From a virus: 64,000 nt of DNA. The notes under the pieces are model-generated. The model ran no database searches and was not told the DNA's origin. It worked only from the letters and a program-made list of their open reading frames with translations. The stretch spans positions 1-64,000 of IMG/VR virus record IMGVR_UViG_3300021090_000015; one strand, written 5' to 3'. Position 1 is the stretch's first letter. The number at the start of each line of letters is the position of its first letter. This document shows positions 27,801-42,800 of this stretch, in pieces. The translations under genes were made by a program, and so were the position numbers.

Positions 27801-30800
27801 ATCGTTTGTTCCAGGCAAAGGGTTCGCCTGCCATAGCGCAGGCAAATTTATTAGTCAATGATCCGCGCGAGTTGGAGTCCAGCTCTTCAACGAATGCGGA
27901 TTTTGAGCACGAGGCGCAGCGCCTGCGTGACTACGTTCAAATTTTCAAGTAAGGAGAATAATATGCCAAACCTAAAACCCTATTACGACGCCGCGCTCGC
28001 TGCGGATGCAGAGGTGAAGCGGATCCTGGCTGAGATGGATGCTGCTTTCAACGATGGTACTCCGGAAGGTAAACAGAAGGCGCTTGATCTGCGTCCCGCG
28101 CTGGATGAGGCACAGAAGAAAGCGAAGCAATCCAATGAGTTATATACCAGCATGCGCGATGCATCGCTGGTCAATGACAACATGGCTGCACTCTTCACCG
28201 CGCCTCCGGATGTTGCCAATCCGTCAGAATCGCAGAACCCGGCAGGTGAAAACCAGGCCGTGACTCCGATGAAGCTCGCTAATTACCGGACACTCTCGCC
28301 CAAGGAACGCCTGGCGTTTGCCAAGAAACATGGGCAAATTGAAGAGTAGCCTTCGCTGAAAACGATAGGCACAACAAAGATCAAAGAAGATTAAAGAAGG
28401 AGAATAAACAATGACTGCAAATACTTTAACCGGTCTCGTGGTGGATGCCCAGCTTGCCGCTGATCGTGTACTGCGCGAGCAAACTGGTTTTTTGGGCGCG
28501 GTCTTTATGGACCCGTCTGCGGATATGGTGGCGTTAAACCAGAACGTCACTTATCCAATCGTCCCCACGATGGCTGCCACGGCAGTGACGCCCGCGATGA
28601 CCCCCACTGAACCCACCGGTCAGACCGTTGGTTATGGACAGATGGCGATGAGCAAGGTTTACAAAGTGCCATTCGTCTGGCGTGGGGAAGAACAAAAGTC
28701 GATCAGCAAGATCTACGATAACGTCAAGCAGGACCAGCTCGCCCAGGCGTTCCGAACGCTGGTCAATGCGATCGAGCTCGACCTGTTCCTGGCTGCGAAA
28801 CAAGGCGCATCACGCGCTTATGGCACTGCCGGCGCCACGCCTTTCGGCACCGTCGCCGATCTATCCGACGTGGCTCAAGTCCGTCAGATACTGGCGGAGA
28901 ATGGTGCGTGGACGGATGACATGCATTTTGTGCTCAGCCTGCCCAGTGGAACCAATATCCGTAGTAAACAATCCAGCCTGTTTAAGGTCAATGAGGCGGG
29001 GTCGGATGAATTACTGCGTGAAGGAAACCTTGGACGATTGCAAGGTTTCAACTTCCACGAGTCATCCCAGATTGCGGTTCACACCAAGGGCACGGCGGCA
29101 AACTATTTAGTTGATCTGACCGCAGGCTATGTTGCCGGATCGACAACCGTGCATATCGATACCGGCACGGGAACCGTTTTGGTTGGCGATGTATTGACCA
29201 ACACCAAGACGGGCCGCGATACCAATAAATACGTCGTGAACACCGGCTTCGCCGGCGATGGCGATGGCGATATCGTGCTTGCCAAGCCTGGCAACCGGGT
29301 GGCCTGGGTGAATAACGATCCGGTCGCAGTTGGGAGTGCCTATACCGGTAACTTCGCCTTCGAGCGCAATGCCATCCATTTGCTGACCCGCCTGCCTGAG
29401 CTTCCAAAAGAAGGTGCGCTTGGTGAACACGAAGTCATCACAGATCCGTATAGTGGCATGTCCTTCCTGCTTTCTGTGTATCCGGGATATCACCTGGTCC
29501 TGATCGAGGTATCCGTGGCGTGGGGCGTAAAGGCTGTGAAGTCCGAAGCCATTGCCACCCTGCTTGGTTAGGTGGTGCCATGAGCACACTCACCCTGATG
29601 GAAAAAGAAGGACAGGGGCGCATGAACGTCCCGGCTGACAAGGTGGAGGCTTATAAAAAGGAGGGCTGGATCGTGATCGACCGCCCTCCTGAGCCTGCAC
29701 CCGTGTATCCCGTGAAACCGATCGTTCCCCAGGCGGATAGCCCGGCAGAAGCGGAAGATGAAGCGGACCGGACTCCGGTCGATGTCGAGCAGGTCGTGGA
29801 GAAGATTTCAAAGCGATCTAAAAAAGGCTAGGAACGCATGACGCAAGAAACTCAATTTCTGATGGTCAAAGACGGTGCCATGCTGAACGTGCTGGCAGAT
29901 GACCTGGCCACCTATCTGACCGCAGGCTGGAATATCCTGCACATGCGCTACAGTGAGGGCGGCGAGGGTCTGGATACCACCTCGCTGGTCTTGATGGTCA
30001 AGGAATCGGATGCGATCTACGTCCGCCCGGGAGCGGTGGCCAGTTATCGAGCGAATGGTTATATCGTGGCGCAGGTCATCTATGGTTCGGACGCTGTCTC
30101 GATCCTGGCGCACAATGCGAACCTGGTTTTTCTGGACACGCCAGCCTTTGCGAGCGCGGAGGTTGGCACGGTGGCGGCGACCACGCTGGTGATGACCTTC
30201 TCGACGGAAGTGGCATCCGCTGATTTTACGGATGGCGTGACGATCAAGAACGGTGTTACACCCCAAGCCATTGAGAGTGCGACACTCCAAACTGATCAAC
30301 GCGTGGTGTATTACGTCATCCCGGCGGTGGTAAATGGCGATACTGTGACCTGGGAATATGCACAAGCCAGTGGAAGCATTGTCAGCGCGGTGGATGGATC
30401 CCTGCTGGAAGATGTGGCCGCGCAGGAAGTCACGAACAATGTGGCAGCGGAATAATCCATGACCGACCCGGTGTTTGCGCAGACGTATTGTTCCCTGGCG
30501 GAGATCGACGAGGACTCTGAGCTATTTGGTTCGGAGCGCGAGGTGAAGATCTTCGAGAAGATCCAGGCAGCCAGCAATTTCCTGGAAAAGGAGATCGGCT
30601 GGTTTTTGCCGGTCGCGATGACGCGCAAGTTCAATGGTAATGGCAGACCGACGTTGTTGATCCCGCCGCTGTTGAGTCTTTCGAGCCTGGTCAATGATAG
30701 TGTCACGCTGAGCACGGTCAATTATCTACTTCAGCCGGATGGGCGGCATTATGCCAATGGTCCCTATTCAGAGATCCATGCAGCTCCGGGAGCTACGTAT

Positions 30801-33800
30801 GGAGCTTCTTTTATCTGGTCTTCCGTCGATAACGGTGTGGAGGTGGCCGGCAAGTGGGGACTGTATGATGTACTAAAAGCCCTGGGTGCGACCCTGGGCG
30901 CACAACAGGCGGTGGACGCGCTGACGGTGCAGGTGAATAACGGCGCGCTGGTTTCACCGGGCATGGTGCTGGTGATCGGCGATGAATCTGAATTTGTGGA
31001 GAGCACGAATTCAACACCCAGCGCGGCGGTGACGACATTAAACGGGGCACTGGATGCGGTGAGCGATACGCTCACTTTTACAAACGGAGCGTTGATCAAC
31101 ATCGGCGAGACGATGCGCGTGGACCTGGAGCAAATGAAACTCCTGGACAGGAACGGCAACACCGGATATGTGCAGCGCGGATGGAACAAGAGCCGCAAGA
31201 CGAACCATCTGACCGGCGCCAACGTGGATGTGTATCGCACGTTCAACGTGACACGCGCGGTCAATGGATCGAGCGCTGCGCTGCATACCAATACATCGGC
31301 GGTCTCACGGCAGATGGTGCCCGGAGATGTAAAGCAGTTGACACTCAAGATCGCCAGCCGTATGTTGAAAGATTCTTCCAGTGGATATTCGGGCGTGATC
31401 GGCGATGGGATGGGCGGCAATGCGATGTATCTGTACGTGCTGCCGAAAGAGCTGGAAGACATCAAACGCAATTACAAGGCATGGTGAGGTATGAGCTACA
31501 AGATCGACTTTGCCGCGGCAGACGTGGATTGGCAGATACAGGCGATCACCATCTTCCCAGAGATCGCGAATCGGCATTTTTATCCAGCCATGCACCACGC
31601 AGCCAATACGCTGATGGGTGCGATCGAGCCGAACATCCCGGAAGCCAGTGGGCTGCTTAAGAGCCGCTTTAGAAAAGCAGTGAGCGGAAAAGGATTATTT
31701 ATCACGGCGAGAGTCGGGTTTCCTAACTTCGCCGGCGTGGCGTATGTAGTGCCGTTGGAATATGGTGCGCAGCCGCACGAGATCGGTTATGTGCCTCACC
31801 TGGATGTCTCGATCCGCGTGCATCCTGGCATTGCCCCAAGGAAATTTATGGAGCGAGGCTTCGAGCAGGCGCAGAGCGAGATCGATGTGACGATGGCCAT
31901 GGCGTTGGAAGGATTGGTCAATGAGTTGGGAAAGGATTAGTGATCAGTGGTCAGTGATCAATGGTCGGTAGGGAAACAAGATGGCTGATGCAGTTGAGAC
32001 CTGGATTGATTATCTATGCAAGGTCTTTAACATCGCAGATGGACGCGGCGGTGAAGTGCATTCCTTTGTGGTGTTCGAGAAGAACGAACTACCAGCTGTG
32101 ATCACGCCGGATATGGTGCCCTGCGCGGTAAGTTATGTGACCGGTGTGCAGCCAGATTATTCCACCGGCGGACCGACGATCTTTTATTCCAACGGGCAGA
32201 CGGAATTTCACCTAACCACGGATGTGAAGCCCGCGAACATCTCCTATATCATGCCATTCTTTGGACGCATAATCGCCGCGGCAGCGCAGAATATGAAATT
32301 GAGTAACAAGGTAGAGCTATTCCACTTCGTGGATGCCACTGACGCGCTGGCTTTTGTAATCTATAAGGATGCTGCCGGAAAGGACGATCACCAGGGCATC
32401 TTGGTGAAGTGGAAAGTGAAGCAGAATCTATCTGGGCAGTATACGGTGTCGGCGTAGCAACGCTTAGACTAAGGAGTCACTATGAAATACAAGTTTGTCG
32501 GTGAGGGAATGGGCGTGCCAGGGCTGCCGCATGAGATATCGGACGAGGAAGCGATCGAGATGGGTGTCGTCGAACTTTTGCAGGCTGCCATCGAGAATGG
32601 TAATTACGTCGAAGAAGCCATGCCGGAGTCTATTCCGGAAAAGGAAATGAGCGAGGCTCAAACAGAACCTGCTGCTGACGTCGACGAGACGACGAAAAAG
32701 AAATGGAGTAAGCATGGGCAATGAATTTTTCGGCAAAGTCCAATACGGCAAAGAAAGCGCGGCTGCGCATGGTACGCCGGTCACAGCGACGAAGATCCTG
32801 CTGGGTAAGGTGCCAGCGATCAACAGCGACCGCAAGCCGGTTATCCCGAATGAGGACGCCGGGCTGCGCACGCGCGGTGTGCGAGCCGTCATCCACCAAT
32901 ACCTGTATAGCAACACCCTGACCACGGAGCACGGATATTTTCAGGAATTGCCAGCGCTGTTTGGATGTGGGCTAAAGGGTGGTGTGACAGCCAGCGAGCA
33001 AACGCCATCCCAGGGTGATTATTTGTGGAACTTCACACCGAGCCTGCTGTTTGGTGTAAGCAATGCACCCGATTCACTGACACTGGAATTAGGCGATGAC
33101 GCGCGCGTGCGGCAGAGCGAATATGTGATGTTCGAGCGTATTCGAATCAGCGGGCAGGTGTCGCAAGGCATGGACGCCAGCCCGGTAACGATCGAGCGGG
33201 ATTTCTTCGGACGGCAATTGTCGCCGGTCAGCGCATTCACCGCTGCGTTATCCCTGCCAGCGGCAGAACCGATCAACGCGAAATTATCACGCTTTTACCT
33301 GGACAGCGCCTGGTCTGGTATCGGAGGCACAGAGAAGCTCAATATCCTGCGCAGCTTCGATGTGGAGATCCTGACGGGTCTGCACCCGAAGTTTTCAGGA
33401 TCTGGAAATAAATATTTCAACACCCATGGCGAGGGTTTGATCACCTTCGCAGCGAACTTCACGTTCGAAGGGAATAGCGATGCGGAAGCGATTGCGGATG
33501 CCCAGCAGGCAGCTACGTTCCAGGCGGTGAGGCTGAAGATCAATGGCGGGCAGATCGGGACTGGTCAGAACCATAGCCTGACGGTTGACATGGGCGGCGT
33601 GTGGGAATCAGTGAGCCAGATGGGCGCCAAGGACCGAACCGACAATCTGCATACCGCCACGCTGATGGATCAATACGATGCCACCGGTGCGAAGCTGCTG
33701 CAGGTGGCTGTATCGACGGATTCGAACAGCTATTAGCGAGGATCAATGAAGATCAACATCCCGAAGGTCGTCATTCCGGTGAGCCTGGCGGAGTATGCCC

Positions 33801-36800
33801 CGGAGCTGCAAGGGAAGTTCCTGCATGTATGGGTGAACCAGCCCAGGGAGAGACTGCGGGAATACGATGACCTGGTGACGGAGATGCAGGAAAGATCCAT
33901 GGCGGAGGCGAGGAAAAGTGTTGAAAGTCAGACGTCGAAGGTCGTCCCGCAAGGGGATGATAAAGGTCAGGAAGGTCGAACGTCGACGGTCATGGAAAAG
34001 GTCTTCGATCAAATACGGGCGATGCTGCGATTTAAACGCGAGCGAAAAGCGGATGGCATCGATGTGAAGCTGCTGAAGTGGTACGCAGAAATGTGGAGCC
34101 AGGGTCCGGACGATACGAAATGGACTGTTGATGAGCTGCAGGAACTGGAAGCGCAGGACCCGGCGTTCCTAAGCTGGTGTATCGCGCGTTCGTGGAACGA
34201 GCGATTGGAGCATATGCAGCGCAAAAAAAAAGCCTGAGTGATGCGCTGGAGTATGCAGCGCAGAGGGGTATGACTAATCACGAGAAGCTCAGGGATGTGG
34301 AGCTGGCAAGATTGATCAATGTGCAGTGCGGTGCGGCATTCGTGGCGCCATGGGAGGTTGGACAGCTTGACGAGGAATGGATCGATGTGTTCAAGGGGCT
34401 GGCAGATCTGCCCAGGATGCGCGAGAGTTACCAGGCATTCGACAGGAAGCTGTCTGAGATCCGGGCGAAACATCCGACGTATAGGAAGTATTTGAATTAG
34501 GTTCAGAAGTTCGAGGCACACAAGTTATGGCGAAGAGCGTTCTTGATCTTATTATCAAATTATCAAAGCAAGGCAACGCGGATAAAGAGACCGTTACAGG
34601 GCTGTACAAGCTCAAGAGCGCGATCACGGGCGCCGCGGCGGTCACCGGCACGCTGGTAGCTGCCGGGTATGCCGTTTATAAGGTTTTTGACGAGACCGTG
34701 GGTGTACTGGTGGAGTATGCGGATAAGGTGCGCAGGATCCACGATGCGACGGGGGTCTCTGTTGAGGATGCTTCGAAGCTGATCCAGATACTGGATGATC
34801 AAAAGATCTCTTTCGAGCAATTGGAGAAAGTTGTAGCAAAGAACGGCAAGACATACGATTATTCTGCTGAGGGGCTCGCGCGGATGTCGGACGAATTCCT
34901 GGAGCTGACGGATTCCAACCAGCAGGCAGCCTATATGCAGGCGCGATTTGGCAAGGACTGGATCTCGTTTGTGCCAGTCATGAAGCAGGGCAGCCAGGCG
35001 ATCCGTGAGGCGAGCGATGCAGTCAACAAGAACCTGGTGCTAACCGAGAAAGACACGATCCAGACGCGCCTGTGGGAGATCCAGGTCGATAACGCCAAAG
35101 ACACCTGGGACGGTTTCATGATGTCGATAGGAAAGGGAGCGCTGGGCGCTCTGGATGGCAGTACAGACGCGATTCACGAAAACGCACAGGCGATCTTTGA
35201 AGCAGCGAAAGGATATTCTTATGCCGGGCGATTCGCTACGGAAGCGGACAAAGCCATATGGGAGGAAGCGCTAAAGGTTGCTGAAGCCGAATGGGTCAAA
35301 GCGAATGCGCTGGATGCCAGCACAACTGCCACAGATGCAGCCATACCGTCCGCGGAGGGATATGCCGAGGCACTGAAGGAACAAGCGAAGGCAAATACAG
35401 ACCTGCTGGGGTTGATCAGCAAGGTAGGCAGCGAGGAGAAGAGTTACCAGGAAACAGCCGCCCAACTGGCACAGGAGCGCGTGAAGATCGAGCAGGAACG
35501 AGCGGTAGCGATCTTGCAAGGCTGGTGGGAAGGTTCGGAGAAGATCAAGGAGTTCGACGCGGCGCTCGACGAAAATGCTACGAAGGTGGAAGAGAATGCC
35601 GCCAAACATCATGAGGCGATGGGGAAGATCCAATATGACTTATTGATCACCAGGTTATCTGTGGATGGTTTGACCAACGAAGAGTATGCGATGGCAGAGC
35701 AGGCGGGACTGATGTTCGGCGTGTTTGATCAGGCTTCCGTGACGACTGCCAAAAATATGGACGATGTGACCCAGGCTGTGCAAGGAGGGCTGCTAAAACT
35801 GGAGGACATGCAGCGCGTGCTGGATATGATGAAAACTGGCTATACCATCGATGTAGCGCTGCGCATCCTTTCCAGCATGGCGAATAGCCCAGAACCGGAT
35901 GTGAGCACACCAGGTGCGAAACGCAGGCACGGTGGTGCGGTGGGCTTTGCAGGCGGTGGTATTGCCACGGGTCCGGAGTCGGGACACTGGGAACTGCTGC
36001 ACGGCAACGAAGCGGTGATCCCGCTGCAGAATGGCGCGGTGCCGGTGCAGATGTCTGGAAGTGGCGCATCTTCAGGCGGCGGCGATGTCTATAACGTGAC
36101 CTTGAAGGTCGAGTCGGCGGTGACGGTAATGGATGAGCAGAAGACACAGAATGTGCTGCTGCCTTATATCATCACGGGCATCCGCCAGGCGAAGGCGCAG
36201 GGGGCGATCAAATGACTGACCGTCGTTACGGTGTCAACAAATACGGCGATGGAAAGCTGTATGGTCCATCAGATGCACGCGAGGCGCTGGCGTGGGATGT
36301 GTCGGTGGATTGGGACGATAACGGTATTTTCGATGCGAACGAGACAGACCTGCTTACCGGCATTGGAGTCTATCGTGGCCGCACGCGGCTGCTGTCGCCG
36401 TCAGGTGAGGGGTTTGAGTCGATCCCGACCGGGAAGGCGGTGATCACGCTGAACAATGCAGATGGTCGCTTCGATGGCTGGAACACGAGCAGCCCGTTGT
36501 ATCCGAACGTGAAATATGGCAAGGATCTGCGGCTGCGGGTGCGGGACCTGAACACGGACGCGCGCTATGGTCTCTTCCGCGGGACAATCGCCGATATCGT
36601 GCCGGTGGGCTATGGCGAGGATGCCAGGGTGATGATCTATGCCAGCGACGGGCTGGACCTGCTGCGGAATTACGTGGGGCGCGTGGCGATGCAGCACGAC
36701 ATCACACCAGACGAAGCGATCGGGATGGTGCTGGATGCGGTGCACTGGCCGGCGCGCTGGGGACGGTCGCTGGATGTGTCTGCGGAAACGATCCCATTCT

Positions 36801-39800
36801 GGTGGTCTTCGGGCAGCAAGCAGGCGATGAGCGAGATCGAGGACCTGGCTACATCGTTCCTGGGTTATTTTTTTGCGGACCGGGATGGGCGGGCACGCTA
36901 CGTGAAACGATCGAGCGTGATAGATGCGGTGGCGAATTATGCCCAGGGGAGCCTGCTCAAGGACCTGGACAACCCTCAACCCTATACCCTGCTGCGCAAC
37001 GTGACGCGCGTGAAAGTGCACCCACGTAATCAGGCCAGCACGAGCACGATCTTCGTGCTGGCGGGCACGCCGCCAGCGGTGCTGACGGGCGGCGCCAACT
37101 CGCAAAAATTCTTCGCAAACTATACCTATAACAATGGGCCGGTGCCAGCAGAAAATGTGACGATCAGCGTCTTCGAAGCCAATACGCAATCAAACTTTCT
37201 GGGCACAGATGAGACCGCCAACTGTGTGGCGGCGCTGACTGACTTCGGCGATTCGGGATTTGTGGAGGTTACCAACAACAGCGCGGGCCTGGTGTACATC
37301 CGGTTGGAGCTGGAAGGGGACGCGATCTACGAGCCAAACGTGTCAGATGTGACATATCCATCAGATCTCTCGGGTATCTCCATGCCGCGCGAGCTGGTGC
37401 TGGATATGTTGTGGCAGCAGGACCTGAATGTAGCGCGCGATATCGCAAACGTGCTGGGCGCGTTCTACGGTGGGCTGCACCCGATGCCCAGTGTGAAACT
37501 GGACAGCCAGCCTGCGCTGCAATTTGCGCCAGACCTGTTCGACATCGCCACGGCAGATCTCAATAGCATCGGGCTTAACGGTGTGAGCTTCCGCGTGGGC
37601 GGACTCACGCATGAGACGGACTCGCAATTCGAGAACTGCCAGCGGGTGAAGACCCGGCTGTACCTGGAGCCATATGTATCTGCGGACGATTTTATGCAAT
37701 GGGATACGGCCTCGGTGTGGGACGAGAGCACGATCTTTGGGTATTGATGAGACCCCTATCCCCAGCCCTTCCCCCGCCATAGGGGGAAGGGAGAAAAGGC
37801 TGAAGGATGAATTTCAAGAGCGTTGATCGGATCATTACTGCAAAAGATTATGGCGGGTCTGCGCGTGCATACATCCGCAAGCAACAGCAGAACGTGCAGC
37901 GGCGCGGGGTGGCGGTGACGATCAAAGACCTGGATAAGGAACCGGTCGGGGCGCCGGTGACGGCGCGCATCTGGCAGGGACAATGGATCGCAGACTGCGA
38001 GTGCAATGGCGCCTCGTTCGTGGACCCGGATGAGCCGGTGTTTTTTTGTTTCAGTTGCGGAAACCGGGCGCATGGTCAGAAGCCGCGACCGGTGATCTTC
38101 CCGCCCATGATCGAGCGATTGGAGATCGAGCGCTTGTTACTCGAACGACCGGTGGATGACCTGGCAGGGCTGACCGATATGGAGCGGGCTGGGATGGCAA
38201 AGCCGCTGTTGTATGCGGAGATCGATGTGGACGATGGTCCGGATGTGGAGTCGGCGATGCGTGCGATGGCAAGCGGTCAGGAGATCAAGCCGCGCACACG
38301 GAAGATGACGGTGCCATTGACGCGCAGCTGGGAGCCAACGCAGAGCATCGCAGATCTGCATCGAGAACAGGATGCCGCGATCGCGAAGTGGAAGAAGGAT
38401 TTGAAGGAAGGAAAGGCAAAGAAGAATGTCATTCAATAATTCCTTCACTGCTGTAACCGGCGCCACCTACACGGCGGCGCAATACAACACGCACACGCGC
38501 GACAACCTGACAGCGATCTGGGTCTATACCACGGCGGGCGATCTTACCTATGCCAGCAGCTCGACCAGCCTGGCGCGCCTGGGGATCGGTGCCATTGGGG
38601 ACCAACTGCTCTCCTCGGGGAGCGCTCCGCTGTGGGTGGATGGAAGCCGATATATTCCGGTGCAGCTCAATGCGGATGTGGCTTTGGTGACTGGTGATAA
38701 TGCGGGTGTGTTCTTCATCCCGCCGGGGTTAAATGGCTGGAATATCACATTCGTAGGAGCGGTGAGGGCAAGCGGCGGTACGGGGGTACCTGCGCTGCAG
38801 CTGCGCAACATCACGGATGGTGTGGATGTGTTGAGCACCAAGGTGACGATCGACAGCGGCGAGGTCTATAGCGGAACTGCGGCAACGCCGGCGGCGATCG
38901 ACACAAGCAAGGATGACGTGGCGACCGGTGACCAGTTCGCGTGGGATGTGGACGTGGCTGGCAGTTCGACGTACTGCATTGCGATGGTTGGGCTGAAAAA
39001 GACATGAGCCAGCTCTACAGCATCAACGCCGGCGCGGGTGACTGTTGGGGAGATGCACATGGTAATTTTGTTACCAACGGAACGTTCCTTTGGGTGGGCG
39101 GCACTCCGGATATTGATGGCGATCCGCGCACGTGGATCCCGTTCACGGTGCCACTACCCAGGATCACTATTGTGTCTGCGACGCTTAAGTGGCGCGCGAC
39201 GCAAACCAGGAGTGAGGGGGTGAGCGTGTCGATCTGCTGCGAGGCGGCAGACAACCCCAGCACGCCTGGGTCGAATGCGGACATTTTTGGCAGGGTGCTA
39301 ACAACAGCACGCTTGAACACCTCACTGGCAGCGTACACGACCGGGGATGAGTATTCCTACAATGTGGCTGCACCCGTGCAGGAGGTATTGAGTCGAGCGG
39401 GCTGGGTGGCTGGAAACACGCTGGCGATTTTGGTAAAAGACAATGGTACTTCGTCTGACAACCGTCGGCAGGTGGCATCGGTTGAAAACACATCGTATGC
39501 ACAAGCGATCCTTGAGATTGTCATTCCGAAGTTTATTCCGCGGAATGGTGGAGTGATATAGATGACAGATCTAACTTCGTTTTTCAAAACCGACTTACTC
39601 GACGACCACGTGGCTGACGATATCAACCGGTTGATCGCTGCCAGTTTGCGTGCGGAGTTTCGTAATGTGGAGACCATCACAGCGACAAAGGAGCTGGCTG
39701 ATTCGGATTGTCAGTTCCAGAATATCACGGCGAGCGGTGCGAATAGAACGGTAGAGCTCGCTCCGGAAGCAACGACCAATCACTTCTTTGTCATCTCGAA

Positions 39801-42800
39801 TGTGGGTGGCTCAAATAATGTGATTGTGAAAGATGACAGTGGGGTGACCACGTTCACAACGCTCTTTCCCGATGAGTGGTGTCTGGCGATCTCGAACGGA
39901 TCGGCATGGAAAACATTATTCCCCGGGCGATCTGCACGAGTATGGGCAGGAAAGACGGCTGCCCCCACAACGGGCGATGACAGCGCAGATGGTATCGCGG
40001 TGGGCGATCGCTGGATCGATGAGACCAACGATAAAGAGTACGTGGCGCTGGATGTGACCGTTGGAGCGGCAGTATGGACCGAGACGACTGGGGCCGGCGG
40101 AGGCGCTTCAGATGGATGGATTGCCGGATCTGGAACCTGGACATATGCCAGCGCAGACAGCCCCACTTTTACGCTGACTGTGAACGCAGACCTGACCAGC
40201 GCGATCGGTGTTGGGAACAGGATCAAGCTGACCCAGACAACGGCGAAGTATTTTATCGTGACGGCGATCTCCTACTCTTCGCCAAACACAACGATCACCA
40301 TCTATGGCGGGGTAGACTACACACTCGCCAATGCCGCAATCTCCAACCCGTATTATTCCTCTGCCAAGGCGCCGGTCGGTTTCCCCCTTGATCCAGAAAA
40401 GTGGCAGGTGACATTCACGGATACATCCAGCAGATCACAGGCGTCTCCGGCACAGAACACCTGGTATAACCTGGGTTCGTTATCTGTGAGCATTCCTATT
40501 GGGGTTTGGAGAATAAAGATCACAGTTGTTCTCCAAACCAGCGATAATACAGCAGCAACCGGTGTCACTAATGTAACCTTTTCCACTGCAAATAATTCAG
40601 AGAGTAGTAATAAGCTCACGCGTGCGCATTATTTTCAGGTTACTGGTGGTACTGCCGTGCAGTTTATTTCCCATGAGATCATCGATGGGATTATTAATAT
40701 TGCAACTAAAACGACCTACTATTTCAACGCACAGACAGGATCGACTGGTGTCGATACTATCTTTTTCCGCAATGACATCGTACCGTTGTACTTTGTCGCG
40801 GAATGCGCCTATCTATGATCTGCCGGAATGAGAAATGGACAAGAACAAGCAACGATCACGTGATGCATTCTGGCGCGATCTGTTGTTTATTTTTCAGATC
40901 ACGCTTTGTATGACGATCGTGGTCGTGATTTTGATCTGGGTGTTTGGGGGATGAGGACTGAAAGCAGAAGGATGAAGTGGGGACTCTTGTTATACCAGGC
41001 GCGGAGATCCCAAACAAGAATAGTGATCGGTGATCAGTGGAACTCTTGTTTTTCTCGAGGACGATATCTGAAACAAGATTTCTTGTTTACCAGGCTCGAG
41101 CGATCGGGAACAAGATAACCGAATTGTTAGAATAGGGATATGGATACGACAGTAGATCGAACCAGATTATTTTCCCATTTGACCCGGACACGGTTTCTGC
41201 ACATCGAGGATGCGCTTGAGCGCGGGAAGCTGCGTTTCTTCATGGGATCATTCGAACGCGGGCAAGGTTCGAACCAGACGGTGTATGCCTTTCTGGACAT
41301 CGACGATGCACGTGTGATCCTGCATGATCTCGCGGACGGGAAGCCGGTGGATTACAGCTCATTCGCCGGTGGGAAGAGCGGAGGCGGGTTGATCATCTCG
41401 CGCGTCGTGAAGATCCGAACGAACGATGGTCAAGTTTGGATCCAGGTACAAAACGGGCCGGGAGTCCATCAGGGTGGTGTGATCAAGCCGAACGGGAAGC
41501 CAGCCGCGGAGATCTCAATCCCGTTGACGGTGTTCGAAGGGCGGAAGCTCGGTCATGCGTGCCTGGCATATTTACAGGCGTGGGACGTCTTGTGCAGGCG
41601 CCCAGCTCTCCGGGAGAACAAGAATGGGTGAATATATTTTGGTGTCACGCAGTGAGTGGTTCAAGTTCCCGCTCGAGGTGGCGACGTGCCCGATCTGTGG
41701 CGCCGGTGTTGTGGCGATCTTCGACGAATGGGAGTCTGAGACGGGACGCGTGACTGAATGCGGCTTCCACATCGATTGCATCGACGAGCCGGATATACAT
41801 GCTGATGCGTGGGATGTCTGGTTCACTTCGCACTGGTCGATGCCCTATGTGGACTGGCTGCCGCTCGAGGTGAGACTCTATCAGTGGTTTGATCAGCGCT
41901 ATCGGCTGAGGAACCCGTAATTCTTGTTTTCCACGTGGATCCATGATAAAACAAGATGCACGCATTCTGTGAATGCGTGCATCTTGTTTTAAGTGTTCAT
42001 GATCATGCGAACTGGAAACAAGATTATTTCGTTGGAAATTCCCATATGTAGACTATTTGATCTGGCTTCGTCTGAGAGTTGGTTATCGTGCTGACAATAT
42101 GGGCATAGCGAAGCATATCGACTCTATCGATATGGTTGAAAAACTTGATGTCATTCCACATCACTTGCTCTTTGAGATCGACGACGCGCCACACCCCATC
42201 AGGGGCATACACTGCATCAAGGATCATGGATGAGACGCGGCTCTTTTTTGCCATGGGGTTATTTTACAGCCAAATCTTGTTTTTAGATTTGTGGCCAAGT
42301 GCCATTTTGAGAAAGATGGCTCTACGTGTCAAATAAGGGCATTTTTGGGAGGCAGGTCTGATAGGTCAAAACGCGTGTGGCGCGCGCTGCCTGGCTTTTC
42401 CTGTGCAGGATTCCAGGCTGGTTTACAACTGCTCCCCCATTTTTAGCCGATCTGTTCTATGAATGGTGTGAAAAGCGCATAGTCACTAAGGTTTGTTGTA
42501 TTTTCCCGGACCTGGTTTGGCGTTCCGGGGCAGGCAGGGGCGGGACAGGGCTGGGCGACGCGAAAGGGGCGGAAGACGACGACGCGAACGTGTGCGGGTG
42601 GGCGCGTGCCTACATGACTACACGCGATGGTTCTTTAAGGTTTAATTGATTTAAGGGAATTAATGTATACTAATGGAATGGACGAGGAGAAACTGTTGAC
42701 CGCCCCCGAGGTTGGCAAGTTGTTGGGTGTGACTTCGGCTACCATGAACCACTGGCTGGATGCCGGTCATTTCCCCAATGCCTACCGGTTGAACCCGATG